64,000 nt of DNA from positions 1-64,000 of the forward strand of contig DASZOV010000001.1 in the NCBI GenBank assembly GCA_035550595.1. Direction: 5' to 3'. Shown one piece after another: positions 27,025-35,180 of the stretch. Origin of the DNA: CALFMR01 sp035550595. Lineage in GTDB: Bacteria > Acidobacteriota > Vicinamibacteria > Vicinamibacterales > SCN-69-37. Positions within the stretch are counted from its first letter, which is position 1. Every line of letters begins with the position of its first letter. Both the position numbers and the translations under genes were made by a program. A model generated the notes under the pieces. That model had not been told where the DNA came from. It worked only from the letters and a program-made list of their open reading frames with translations, and made no database searches.

Positions 27025-27627
27025 CTATCGGCCAGGGATCATGATGTGAGCGGTCGACGTGCCGGCATTCATGAGCCAGACGTTGTCGTTCGACGGCCGA
27101 TCCGGCAGGCCGAGCGACGCGGCCGTCGCGCCTGGGACGGCGATGGTCACCTGATGCGCTCCCACGTGCTCCGGATCCGGTCCCGACACGTCGTACCACA
27201 CGGAGCCGAACTTCGGCTTCGCCCGCGTGCCGTTCTCTTCCATGGCCTTCAGCATCGCCTCGGACTTGGCCCGATCGCCCGTGGCCTGCGCTCTGAAGTT
27301 CTGCGCCGCGCGTGGCAGGTTGTCGAGGCTCGTGCATTGCACGGCGAATGGCTGCTGGAGCGGAAACGCCGATCGATCGTAGCAGACGAGGCCGTTCGTA
27401 CCCTTTCGCAGGGTGTCGTAGGTGAAATCAGGTTTCCATTTGATCACGGTCGCCTGGTCGCGAAGCGCCTGTGGCAGGCCGAGCAGCGCTTTGTCGACGT
27501 CGGCTTGCGACGCGCCGGGCTCGAGAGGCGCTGGGGGTGGCGGCGCGCCGCGGCGCCCCTGTGCCGCCAGCGATCCGATTGAAACGATCAGGGTGATGAG
27601 CACGAGCGGAAGCATCAGTTTCTTCAT
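27025..27627 (-). CDS. Exported protein of unknown function
   Basis: 200 aa. A clean signal peptide (MKKLMLPLVLITLIVSIGSLAAQ) is followed by GRRGAPPPPAPLEPG. Two Cys (VCYDRS, VQCTSL) fall in the middle of the mature part; the end PSNDNVWLMNAGTSTAHIMIPG is Gly-rich and beta-like. Pattern and length match small acidobacterial exported proteins with no assigned function. It is probably co-transcribed with the TlpA-like gene downstream (29-bp gap). No motif identifies a partner. Confidence 0.7.
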   Translation of the reverse strand: MKKLMLPLVLITLIVSIGSLAAQGRRGAPPPPAPLEPGASQADVDKALLGLPQALRDQATVIKWKPDFTYDTLRKGTNGLVCYDRSAFPLQQPFAVQCTSLDNLPRAAQNFRAQATGDRAKSEAMLKAMEENGTRAKPKFGSVWYDVSGPDPEHVGAHQVTIAVPGATAASLGLPDRPSNDNVWLMNAGTSTAHIMIPGR

Positions 27628-27818
27628 GATTCGACCTCATGCCGCCCGGATTCGTCGAGCGACCCTCGCCATGATAAGGCAGAAAGCAAAGCCACATTAG
27701 GCATTAGTCGCGGTCGCCGCCATTGCCGGATGCTGCATCTCAGGCACGGCAGCCTAGCGTGGCTTGGCATATACTGCCGTGAGCGGACCGTGCACGTCCG
27801 TCTTGTAGGAGTGCGACC

Positions 27819-27968
27819 ATGACTCGCCTCGGGCTCGCCAGTGGCGTCGGCGCGGTACTCGGCTGTGCGGCGCTGACCGCGCAGGCGTCTCTCGTGACCC
27901 GTGAGACCATCCTAGGTGTCACCAACTTCGTCGACCGTGTCGCCCAACATCCCGGTGGTGGGCGATGA
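27819..27968 (+). CDS. Small 49-aa ORF upstream of and overlapping padR
   Basis: AGGAG 8 nt upstream of an ATG at 27819 opens a 49-aa frame ending in TGA at 27966-27968, which overlaps the padR ATG (ATGA). The peptide is short with a hydrophobic, signal-like N-terminus (LASGVGAVLGCAALTAQAS) and no domain. A TATACT box at about 27769 is a possible -10. Spacing and Shine-Dalgarno are better than those in front of padR itself, which suggests a coupled leader peptide. Its expression is inferred. Confidence 0.45.
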   Translation: MTRLGLASGVGAVLGCAALTAQASLVTRETILGVTNFVDRVAQHPGGGR

Positions 27969-28288
27969 AGGGCGATGTCCTCAAGGGTCACCTCGACATG
28001 CTGTTACTGACCGTCGTCGCGAACGGCGCGTCGTACGGGTACGCGATCATCGAGGAGCTACGACGCCGAAGCGACGGTTCGATCGATCTGCCCGAGGGCA
28101 CCATCTATCCGGCACTCCATCGGCTGGAGCGGCTTGGCGCGCTCAAGAGTCGATGGGTCATGGCCACTGGGCGGCCGCGGCGTGACTACGCCGTCACGCT
28201 CACCGGCCGTCGCCTCTTGGCGAGCCATCGTCGCGAGTGGCGCGCGTTCACGGATGCCGTGGCCGGGGTTCTCGGAACTTCACGATGA
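27965..28288 (+). CDS. PadR-family transcriptional regulator
   Basis: 107 aa, almost entirely a PadR winged helix: VLKGHLDMLLLTVV, SYGYAIIEELRRRSDG, the wing LPEGTIYPALHRLERLG, then RRDYAVTLTG and a short C-terminal helix for dimerisation. PadR proteins of this minimal size usually respond to a small ligand or to a partner membrane protein. The ATG at 27965 overlaps the preceding small ORF and the stop overlaps the next gene (ATGA at 28285), so translation of all three is probably coupled. The target is likely its own operon (inference). Confidence 0.92.
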   Translation: MKGDVLKGHLDMLLLTVVANGASYGYAIIEELRRRSDGSIDLPEGTIYPALHRLERLGALKSRWVMATGRPRRDYAVTLTGRRLLASHRREWRAFTDAVAGVLGTSR

Positions 28289-28890
28289 GCGCGGGCGCCT
28301 TCGATCGGTTTTTGGGAGCGCTGCGCTCGGCCTTGCACATCGGGCCGTCTCGGACCGAGCGCCTGGCAGCGGAAGTGCGCGATCACTTCGCCTGTGCCGC
28401 CGAAGAACTTGCCGCCACCGCGGACGCGCCGGACGAAATAGAGGGCCGTGTCATCGAGCGCTTCGGCAGTGCCGAAGATCTCGCGCGCGAAATCAATGCC
28501 ACCGACGCGGCGCTCGCCGCGCTCGGCCGGCGGATTACGGTTCGACACCTGACCCTGACCGCGTTCACCAGCGCGGCCGCCGTCACCATTCTGCTGCGCG
28601 CGCTGGCGGACGGGTTTGAGCCGGCGTTCCCTATCCTGCTCTCGTCCAGCGTCGCGCTGCTCGTCTTGGCGCATGGCGTGTATGCGTGGCTGCGCCCGTA
28701 CTCGGTCGTCAACTGCGCGGCCGGACCCGGCGTTGCGCTGCTCGGCGTCTTCGTCATGATCTGCCGCGGGCTGTTCGCCTGGTCGATGGGACTGGACTAC
28801 GATGTGCTCATTCTTGCGCTCGGCGTGCTGATCATCTTGCAGGGATCACTCAGCGCGCTGACCGCCTACGATCACCCGCTCTGCACCTGA
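28285..28890 (+). CDS. HAAS/permease-prefix-type membrane protein paired with PadR
   Basis: 201 aa. The N-terminal 75 residues are a helical HAAS-type domain: RTERLAAEVRDHFACAAEEL, DEIEGRVIERFGSAEDLAREI, followed by four or five TM helices. HAAS (DUF1700-type) domains are commonly encoded beside PadR regulators, and the membrane part is thought to pass a signal to the PadR protein. The start overlaps the padR stop. It lacks the ABC-permease domain seen in some longer acidobacterial relatives. Its convergent neighbour begins 37 bp downstream. Confidence 0.85.
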   Translation: MSAGAFDRFLGALRSALHIGPSRTERLAAEVRDHFACAAEELAATADAPDEIEGRVIERFGSAEDLAREINATDAALAALGRRITVRHLTLTAFTSAAAVTILLRALADGFEPAFPILLSSSVALLVLAHGVYAWLRPYSVVNCAAGPGVALLGVFVMICRGLFAWSMGLDYDVLILALGVLIILQGSLSALTAYDHPLCT

Positions 28891-28926
28891 TTCGCGAACT
28901 CGCGCAGCGGGCTCCGACGAAGCGGC

Positions 28927-29436
28927 TCAACGTCGCATGGGCGTTCTTCCCAGATTTCGGTCCGCCGCTGATTGAAATGCCAGCGCCGCACCGACCGCGG
29001 CAGCCACGGCGGCCAGCGACAGGAACGTACGCAACGTGTGGAACGCGGCCCAATGCGCGCGGATGGCCATCCAGTCGGCGGGCAACGTCTCGACCGTCCA
29101 CGTCTGGATTCGGTTGTCGATCGGTACTTCGACCGCCAGCGTGACGGCCATCACGGCAATCACGAGCACGAGGCCGGCGAGCGCCATCCAGCCGGCGAGT
29201 GTCGCTCCGCGCCGGAACAGCAGGGCGACGGTTGCCACGCCCATCACGACGGCTGCAATCATCAGCACCGCCATTGAAATGGCGAGGTTGTCGATCATGT
29301 GATGGCCGTCGGCGAGAAACGTGACGGCGTCGTACTCGGTCATCGTGCGGGCCAGCGACAGCCACGTGCCCCACATCACGCCCGCGACGAGCACGTACAA
29401 CATGATGCTGACGAACAGAGCGATTTTCGTGACCAT
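28927..29436 (-). CDS. DUF1772 (anthrone-oxygenase-like) membrane protein
   Basis: 169 aa with four TM helices. GGGAGACGCC just upstream supports the ATG at 29436 over the earlier ATG at 29520. The conserved DUF1772 patch VEVPIDNRI, then LPADWMAIRAHWAAFH, lies before the last helix (a Trp-rich loop and HTLR). Family members include anthrone oxygenases in actinomycete polyketide pathways, but most bacterial members have no known substrate. No pathway is suggested by the neighbours. Confidence 0.8.
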   Translation of the reverse strand: MVTKIALFVSIMLYVLVAGVMWGTWLSLARTMTEYDAVTFLADGHHMIDNLAISMAVLMIAAVVMGVATVALLFRRGATLAGWMALAGLVLVIAVMAVTLAVEVPIDNRIQTWTVETLPADWMAIRAHWAAFHTLRTFLSLAAVAAAVGAALAFQSAADRNLGRTPMRR

Positions 29437-29637
29437 GGCGTCTCCCTCTCCCGAGCCTCTCCGGCCAAGAGGAGCCATGGCCGCGCAAAGTGCATCATTC
29501 GTGCCGCCGCGGGCCCGCACGTCGCAAGATGGGCGACGCGTCGCAAAAACAGCGTTTCCGCGGACGGCCCCTTGCGCTTCCGTTCGTCGGATCGCAACGC
29601 GCCAGCACGAATCGCTCTATCGCGCTAAGCTGCCGCT

Positions 29638-30258
29638 ATGGCCGAGCATTCTTGGAACGACAACTACGCGTCCGGCGAGCTGCCGTGGGACACCGGAACA
29701 CCGGAGCCGGCACTCGTCGCGTTCGTGCAGGCCGGTGCGACGGTCCGCGGACGCGCACTCGAGATTGGAGCGGGCCGCGGGACGAACGCGCGCTGGCTGG
29801 CGGAGCAGGGCTTCGACGTGCTCGGCATCGACATCGCGCCGCTCGCCGTCGAACAGGCGCGCGACCGCACGACGGGCGCGATCGCGTTGCGCTGTCGGTT
29901 CGAAGTGCACGACTTTCTCGCCGATCCTCCAGAGGGCTCGTTCGCGTTCGTCTTCGATCGCGGCTGCTTCCACGTGTTCGACGATCCGGACGATCGCGCG
30001 CGGTTCGCGGCGAACGTGGCGCGCGTGCTCGCGCCCGGCGGCGTGTGGCTCAGCCTGATCGGCAGCACCGAAGGTCCCGCGCGCGACGAAGGGCCACCGC
30101 GCCGCACCGCGCGTGACGTCGCCGAAGCCGTCGAGCCGGTGCTGGCGATTCAGGAACTGGCGGCGGTGTACTTCGACGGCACTTCACCGCTCGCCGCAGC
30201 CTGGCGATGTGTGATGCGGATACGCACCGTTCCGGCGCAACGGTCCACGGGACACTGA
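29638..30258 (+). CDS. Class I SAM-dependent methyltransferase (TPMT/TehB-like)
   Basis: 206 aa. The N-terminus starts WNDNYASGELPWDTGTPEPAL, characteristic of TPMT/TehB-type methyltransferases. Motif I is ALEIGAGRGTNARWLAEQG (residues about 39-57), motif II IDIAPLAV, and then VFDRGCFHVF. These enzymes methylate thiols or tellurite/selenite. The acceptor cannot be read. It appears to be monocistronic, with an upstream 200-bp non-coding gap. Confidence 0.9.
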   Translation: MAEHSWNDNYASGELPWDTGTPEPALVAFVQAGATVRGRALEIGAGRGTNARWLAEQGFDVLGIDIAPLAVEQARDRTTGAIALRCRFEVHDFLADPPEGSFAFVFDRGCFHVFDDPDDRARFAANVARVLAPGGVWLSLIGSTEGPARDEGPPRRTARDVAEAVEPVLAIQELAAVYFDGTSPLAAAWRCVMRIRTVPAQRSTGH

Positions 30259-30327
30259 GCCATCGCGCGCGATGATGGCCTCAGAAGATGAGCCCGACGT
30301 TTCGTCGCGTGATGGCTCCAGTTACCG

Positions 30328-30816
30328 CTATGTCCCAGCGTTGAGCCAGAGACCGAAAACGGTAGCCACGAGTGCCTCATCCACGTAGAACGTGGTGCTC
30401 CTGAGACGTTCGATCGCGTCGGGGACGTCAACTAGACCTTGCTCGGCGCCTGCCCGCAGCACGCCAAGAGTGCCCGTCACCCTCAGATGTCGACGCCGCG
30501 CTTCGGCACGGCCGGCGGCCTCGTCGATCAGAAGGAGGTCGGCCTGTACGGTCTCGGCGAGCGCAATCGCCGCTCGTTCGCCAAGATCCAGATCGTCTGT
30601 GACAGCCGCAACGGCTTCGGACGGCACGAGACGGACGTCGACCCATGACGGTGGTCTAGCCATCCACTCTCGTACTACGCGCGGTGTCGCGGCGGCTGTG
30701 AGCTCGCCTGCGACGGAATCCGGCACGACGACCTGACGGTAGAAGTGCTCGAGAAGTTCGGTATGGTCCAGCAGGATCAGGTAGTGCAGCGGCCAGCTGT
30801 CGGCCACGACGATCAT
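30328..30816 (-). CDS. PIN-domain toxin (DUF3368-type)
   Basis: 162 aa. VVADSWPLHYLILL gives the first acidic residue of the PIN fold; LDLGERAAIALAETVQADLLLIDEAAGR gives the second cluster, and the third acidic positions follow in the C-terminal half. PIN toxins are ribonucleases. The start overlaps the preceding antitoxin stop by ATGA (30813-30816), which marks a toxin-antitoxin operon with the antitoxin first. The C-terminal end is a helical extension (VDEALVATVFGLWLNAG). Typical length for the DUF3368 branch. Confidence 0.85.
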   Translation of the reverse strand: MIVVADSWPLHYLILLDHTELLEHFYRQVVVPDSVAGELTAAATPRVVREWMARPPSWVDVRLVPSEAVAAVTDDLDLGERAAIALAETVQADLLLIDEAAGRAEARRRHLRVTGTLGVLRAGAEQGLVDVPDAIERLRSTTFYVDEALVATVFGLWLNAGT

Positions 30817-31088
30817 CGGCTTGGCAGGACCCCGAGCTCCCGCTGCGCGCGCAGGTCGTCCTCGAGGTCCTGAGCGGTGTACCGGAGCGGCACCTGATGC
30901 ACCTTGAGCAGCGCATGCACCTGGAAGCGTGATTCGAACCCCAGCAGTCGACGCACCTGGGACTCCGTGAGGGCACCGGTGCGGTACGCCTCGACCGCGA
31001 TCGCCTCAACTGCGCGACGAGGCACGTCGTCCCACTGCGCCTGAAGAGCCGCGGAGATGTCGTCGGGCAACTGGATGGTAACCCGCAT
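30813..31088 (-). CDS. UPF0175-type antitoxin
   Basis: 91 aa. Begins MRVTIQLPDDISAAL, then DVPRRAVEAIAVEAYRTG and a helix-turn-helix-like LTESQVRRLLGFESRFQVHALLKVHQV, which is the UPF0175 pattern. UPF0175 proteins pair with DUF3368 PIN toxins and repress the operon. It lies immediately upstream of and overlaps the PIN gene by 4 bp. The C-terminal YTAQDLEDDLRAQREL probably binds the toxin. Confidence 0.9.
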   Translation of the reverse strand: MRVTIQLPDDISAALQAQWDDVPRRAVEAIAVEAYRTGALTESQVRRLLGFESRFQVHALLKVHQVPLRYTAQDLEDDLRAQRELGVLPSR

Positions 31089-31111
31089 GGTTCGATTCTA
31101 CGCCCGGCGCC

Positions 31112-33517
31112 CTACTTCCCGATCACCTCGACGACGCTCGAGTCGGGCGCGGCCCACGCCGCGGCGCCTTCGTGCGTCAGCTGCCCCTGGACATCATTCC
31201 AGTGCAGCGACGTGACCGAGCTGCCGCCCGTCTCGTACGCGTACGTCTCGCCATCGTCCTGATACAGCGCGAAGTCCGCGTCCGCGCCGGCGTAGACGCG
31301 GACGTGTTCGATGCGCTGCGACTGAGTCGTGTTCTCGATCGCGGACCCGAACGGCACGATCGAGCCCGCGCGAACGAAGAGCGGCAGCGTGTCGATGGGC
31401 GCGTTCACGGTGACGGTCTGTCCGCCGTGGAGGCGCTCGTTGGTCCAGTAGTTGTACCAGTCCGTGCCGGCCGGCAGATACACCTCGCGACTCGTCTGAC
31501 CCTGCTCGTACACGGGCGCGACGAGGAACGCCGGGCCGAACATGTACTCGTAACGCCGGTCAATCACATTCGGGTCGTTGGGAAAGTCCATGAAGAGCGC
31601 GCGCATATAGGGCGCACCCGTCTCGTACGTGTGATGCGCGAGTGAATAGATGTACGGCAGCAGCGCATAGCGAAGCTTCAGGTACTTCGTGAGGATCGGC
31701 TCGGCCTGCTTGCCGTACGACCACACCTCGTTCTCCGGCCGGCTGCCGTGTGCGCGCAGAATTGGCAGGAACGTCGCGTACTCGAACCAACGCGTGTAGA
31801 GCTCCGGATAGTCGTCGTAGCCGCCGACGACGTCGCGCGCGTCCGACGGATCGAGCAACGGCGGATGCGCGGGATGGTGCGCGGCCGGCAGGTACTGCCA
31901 GCCGCCGATGTCGTTCGTCCAATACGCCAGGCCGGACGCCGTGAAGTCGAGGCCGGTCGGAATCTGGCGTTTCAGCGTGTCCCATGTCGGATAGATGTCC
32001 GAGGACCAGAAGAACGTCCCGTTGCGCTGCGCGCCGAGATAGGCGTCGCGCGAGAGGATCAGCGCGCGGCGGCCCTTCACGTCGCGACGGAAGCCGTCGT
32101 ACAGCGTGCTCGTGTGGAAGAGCGGATACACGTTGAAGTACCGCGTGCCGGGCCCGATGTGGAAGTAGCTGCCGTCGGGCGGCAGATCGGGTTCGGTCTC
32201 ATCCGCCCAGAGATAGTCGAAGCCCTTGCTCAGAATGTTGTCGCGGACCATGTTCCAGTACCACTGCGCCGCGTCGGGATTCGTCGTGTCGATGTCCGAT
32301 CCGGCCCGGTCGTACGGCAGCCCATCGGTCGGCGTGCCGTCGGCGCGGCGTTCGAACCAGTCGTGCTGTCGCAGGAAATCGTAGTAGCGCGATCCCGGCT
32401 CGAAGCGCGGCCAGATGCTGATCATCGTGTGGAAGCCCATGTCGTGGAGCTGCCGATTCATCGCCGCGGGATCGGGCCAGTAGCGCGGATCGAAGTCCAT
32501 CTGGCCCATCTTCGTGTAGTAGAACCAGTCGACGACCATGACGTCGATCGGCAGATGCCGATCGCGATACCCTTTCGCCACCGACAACACTTCGTCCTGG
32601 CTGCGATAGCGCTGCTTGCTCTGGATGTAACCGTAGGTGCCCTTCGGCAGCATCGGCGTCGGACCGGTCAGCGTGCGATAGCCTGCGTAGATCTCGTCGG
32701 TCGTGCGCCCCGCGATGACGAAGAACGACACGCGGTTGCCCACCTGCGACACCCACTTCGTCGTCTCGTGGAAGCCGGGCTCGAAGCTCGTCTTCGACGG
32801 GTTGTCCCAGATGAGCCCGTAGCCGCGGTTGGTCACGACGAACGGCACGCACACGCTCGGCGCGGCCGGTGCCTGATAGCTCTGCGCGCAGTTGACGACG
32901 TGGCCGCGGTGATCGAGGAAGCCTTCCTGATTCTGCCCGAGCCCGTAGTAGTGCTCGTCAGGTGGCGCGAAGAACGTCGCGCTCACGCGATAGAACGGCT
33001 TGTCCTTCGGACCGAGGTCGTGCACGAGACTGGCGTTTCCATCCTTGTTGTTGGGCACCGACATCGACCAGCCGGTCATGTCGACCAGTTGCGCGCCGTC
33101 TGGCGTGGCAATCGTGATGTGCGCGGGCGGGACGGAATCGACGAAGTACCGCGTGATATCGGCCATCGTCGGCTCGAGCGTCTGCGGCCGATTGGCGGCG
33201 ACGGTGACGACCAGGCGCGAGGATCGATCGACGTCGCCCTGGTCGGTGTGCTCGCGCGTCCAGCCTTCGGCTGATGGTTTCGCGTCGAAGCCGTATCCTG
33301 GGGCCGCTGTCGCTTCGTCTCGCGAGGTGCTCAAGGTGACGCGGACGATGTTCGGCGCGTAGGGCTCGACGACGACGGTACTGCCGTCGCGATCCAGCAC
33401 GGTCTGCGTCGAAGGCGCCTGCGCCGACAGCACAGAGAGTGCCGCTCCTGCGAGAATCCCGGCAGCGCCGACTTTGCCGACCAATCCGAACCTGCGCTTC
33501 TGCCGCTCCTCTCGCAC
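31112..33517 (-). CDS. GH31 family alpha-glycosidase (exported)
   Basis: 801 aa. GTG start at 33517 with GGAGG upstream and a signal/TM segment (GLVGKVGAAGILAGAALSVLSAQ). The central part is a GH31 (beta/alpha)8 barrel: DVMVVDWFYYTK, then FDYLWADETEPDLP whose Asp at about 438 is the expected nucleophile, and SSDIYPTWDTL near the acid/base Asp. The end is the distal beta domain (LPAGTDWYNYW, then LPLFVRAGSIVPFG). GH31 enzymes cleave alpha-glucosides or alpha-xylosides from the non-reducing end. It is divergent from glpK (about 160 bp). Substrate specificity cannot be judged from these motifs. Confidence 0.95.
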   Translation of the reverse strand: MREERQKRRFGLVGKVGAAGILAGAALSVLSAQAPSTQTVLDRDGSTVVVEPYAPNIVRVTLSTSRDEATAAPGYGFDAKPSAEGWTREHTDQGDVDRSSRLVVTVAANRPQTLEPTMADITRYFVDSVPPAHITIATPDGAQLVDMTGWSMSVPNNKDGNASLVHDLGPKDKPFYRVSATFFAPPDEHYYGLGQNQEGFLDHRGHVVNCAQSYQAPAAPSVCVPFVVTNRGYGLIWDNPSKTSFEPGFHETTKWVSQVGNRVSFFVIAGRTTDEIYAGYRTLTGPTPMLPKGTYGYIQSKQRYRSQDEVLSVAKGYRDRHLPIDVMVVDWFYYTKMGQMDFDPRYWPDPAAMNRQLHDMGFHTMISIWPRFEPGSRYYDFLRQHDWFERRADGTPTDGLPYDRAGSDIDTTNPDAAQWYWNMVRDNILSKGFDYLWADETEPDLPPDGSYFHIGPGTRYFNVYPLFHTSTLYDGFRRDVKGRRALILSRDAYLGAQRNGTFFWSSDIYPTWDTLKRQIPTGLDFTASGLAYWTNDIGGWQYLPAAHHPAHPPLLDPSDARDVVGGYDDYPELYTRWFEYATFLPILRAHGSRPENEVWSYGKQAEPILTKYLKLRYALLPYIYSLAHHTYETGAPYMRALFMDFPNDPNVIDRRYEYMFGPAFLVAPVYEQGQTSREVYLPAGTDWYNYWTNERLHGGQTVTVNAPIDTLPLFVRAGSIVPFGSAIENTTQSQRIEHVRVYAGADADFALYQDDGETYAYETGGSSVTSLHWNDVQGQLTHEGAAAWAAPDSSVVEVIGK

Positions 33518-33677
33518 GCTGCCCTCCTTGCGGCCGCGCCCACACCGTTCAGGCGCCGAGCCGCGTCACGGCCGTCAGTGTAGCCCGGGCGAGTGCCGAG
33601 GTTCGATGCCCTACGGGCCTGCCAAACAATCTCCGGGTAGACTGAGCCCACCGCACCTCGCGGTCAGGAGTCTCAGC

Positions 33678-35180
33678 GTGCCGTACGTCCTCGCCCTCGA
33701 CCAGGGCACGACCAGTTCGCGTGCCATCCTCTTCGATCACGACGGTGCCGTGGTCGCCGTCGCGCAGCGGGAGTTCCAGCAGATCTTCCCGAAGCCCGGC
33801 TGGGTCGAACACGACCCGGACGAGATCTGGGCGTCGCAGATTGCCGTGGCCACCGAGGTCCTCGGCCGTGCGCGGATCCGGCCGCGCGACGTTGCGGCCG
33901 TGGGCATCACGAATCAGCGCGAGACCGCGATCGTCTGGGACCGCGCGACGGGACGTCCCATTCACAACGCGATCGTCTGGCAGGACCGCCGCACCGCGGA
34001 GATGTGCGATCGCCTGAAGGCGGACGGCTTCGAATCGCTCGTCCGCGATCGCGCCGGGCTCGTCGTCGACGCGTATTTCTCGGGCACCAAGGTCGCGTGG
34101 ATTCTCGATCACGTGCCCGGCGCCCGCGCGCGGGCCGAGCGTGGCGAGCTGGCGTTCGGCACGGTCGACTCGTGGCTCGTCTGGCAATTGACGAGCGGCC
34201 GCACGCACATCACCGACGTGACCAATGCATCGCGCACGATGCTCTTCAACATCCACTCGCTCCAGTGGGACGACGAGCTGCTGCGGATGCTGAACGTGCC
34301 GGCGAGCGTGCTGCCCGAGGTGCGCGACTCGAGCGAGGTCTACGGCAACGTCTCGACGACGCTCGGGCTCGAATCGATTCCCATCGCCGGCATCGCAGGC
34401 GATCAGCAAGCGGCGCTCTTCGGCCAAATGTGCGTCTCGCCTGGGATGAGCAAGAACACGTACGGCACGGGCTGCTTCCTGCTGCAGAACACGGGTACCT
34501 CGCCGGCCGTCTCGAAGCATCAGCTCGTCAGTACGGTCGCGTGGCGCATCGGCGGACGGACCGAGTACGCGCTCGAAGGCAGCATCTTCATCGGCGGTGC
34601 CGTCGTGCAATGGGTGCGCGATGGGCTGAAGCTCGTCACGAGCGCGCCCGAGATCGAGGCACTCGCCGCCTCGGTGTCCGACAACGGCGGCGTGTTCCTC
34701 GTGCCTGCATTCACCGGGCTCGGCGCGCCGCACTGGGATCCGTACGCGCGCGGCACGATCGTCGGGCTCACGCGCGGGACGACGGGCGGCCACATCGCAC
34801 GAGCGGCGCTCGAGAGCATCGCGTATCAGGTCGCGGACATCCTCGAAGCCATTCACGGCGACTCGGGCATCACGCTCAGCGAACTGCGCGTTGACGGTGG
34901 CGCGGCGGCCAACGACATGCTGATGCAGTTCCAGGCGGACCTGCTCGGCGTGCCGGTGCTGCGGCCGGCCGTAACGGAGACGACCGCACTCGGTGCGGCG
35001 TACCTCGCCGGACTCGCTGTCGGCTTCTGGTCGTCGGTCGACGAGATCGCGCGCCAGTGGCGGACCGAGCGACGCTTCGATCCGGCCATGGTACCCGACG
35101 AAGCCCGCGCGCTTCGTGCGCGCTGGCACGACGCGTTGTCGCGATCGCGCGGATGGGCGCACCCCGACACCTCGGCATGA
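33678..35180 (+). CDS. glpK: Glycerol kinase
   Basis: 500 aa, normal length. GTG start with AGGAG 8 nt upstream; the frame upstream is not needed. The FGGY signature is complete: ALDQGTTSSRAILFD at the N-terminus, NQRETAIVWDRATG, THITDVTNASRTML with the catalytic Asp, GDQQAALFGQ, and MSKNTYGTGCFLL. It phosphorylates glycerol to sn-glycerol 3-phosphate in the cytosol. The stop overlaps the glpD start (ATGA at 35177-35180), so both enzymes of glycerol catabolism are translated together. No glpF facilitator is present. Confidence 0.97.
   Translation: MPYVLALDQGTTSSRAILFDHDGAVVAVAQREFQQIFPKPGWVEHDPDEIWASQIAVATEVLGRARIRPRDVAAVGITNQRETAIVWDRATGRPIHNAIVWQDRRTAEMCDRLKADGFESLVRDRAGLVVDAYFSGTKVAWILDHVPGARARAERGELAFGTVDSWLVWQLTSGRTHITDVTNASRTMLFNIHSLQWDDELLRMLNVPASVLPEVRDSSEVYGNVSTTLGLESIPIAGIAGDQQAALFGQMCVSPGMSKNTYGTGCFLLQNTGTSPAVSKHQLVSTVAWRIGGRTEYALEGSIFIGGAVVQWVRDGLKLVTSAPEIEALAASVSDNGGVFLVPAFTGLGAPHWDPYARGTIVGLTRGTTGGHIARAALESIAYQVADILEAIHGDSGITLSELRVDGGAAANDMLMQFQADLLGVPVLRPAVTETTALGAAYLAGLAVGFWSSVDEIARQWRTERRFDPAMVPDEARALRARWHDALSRSRGWAHPDTSA

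Noticed and set aside
31748..33274. 508-aa open frame on the plus strand opposite the GH31 gene
   Set aside because: Shadow of the GH31 gene, His/Arg/Val-biased; the GH31 frame has full catalytic motifs.
33549..35162. 537-aa open frame on the minus strand opposite glpK
   Set aside because: Shadow of glpK, Arg-rich, no domain.
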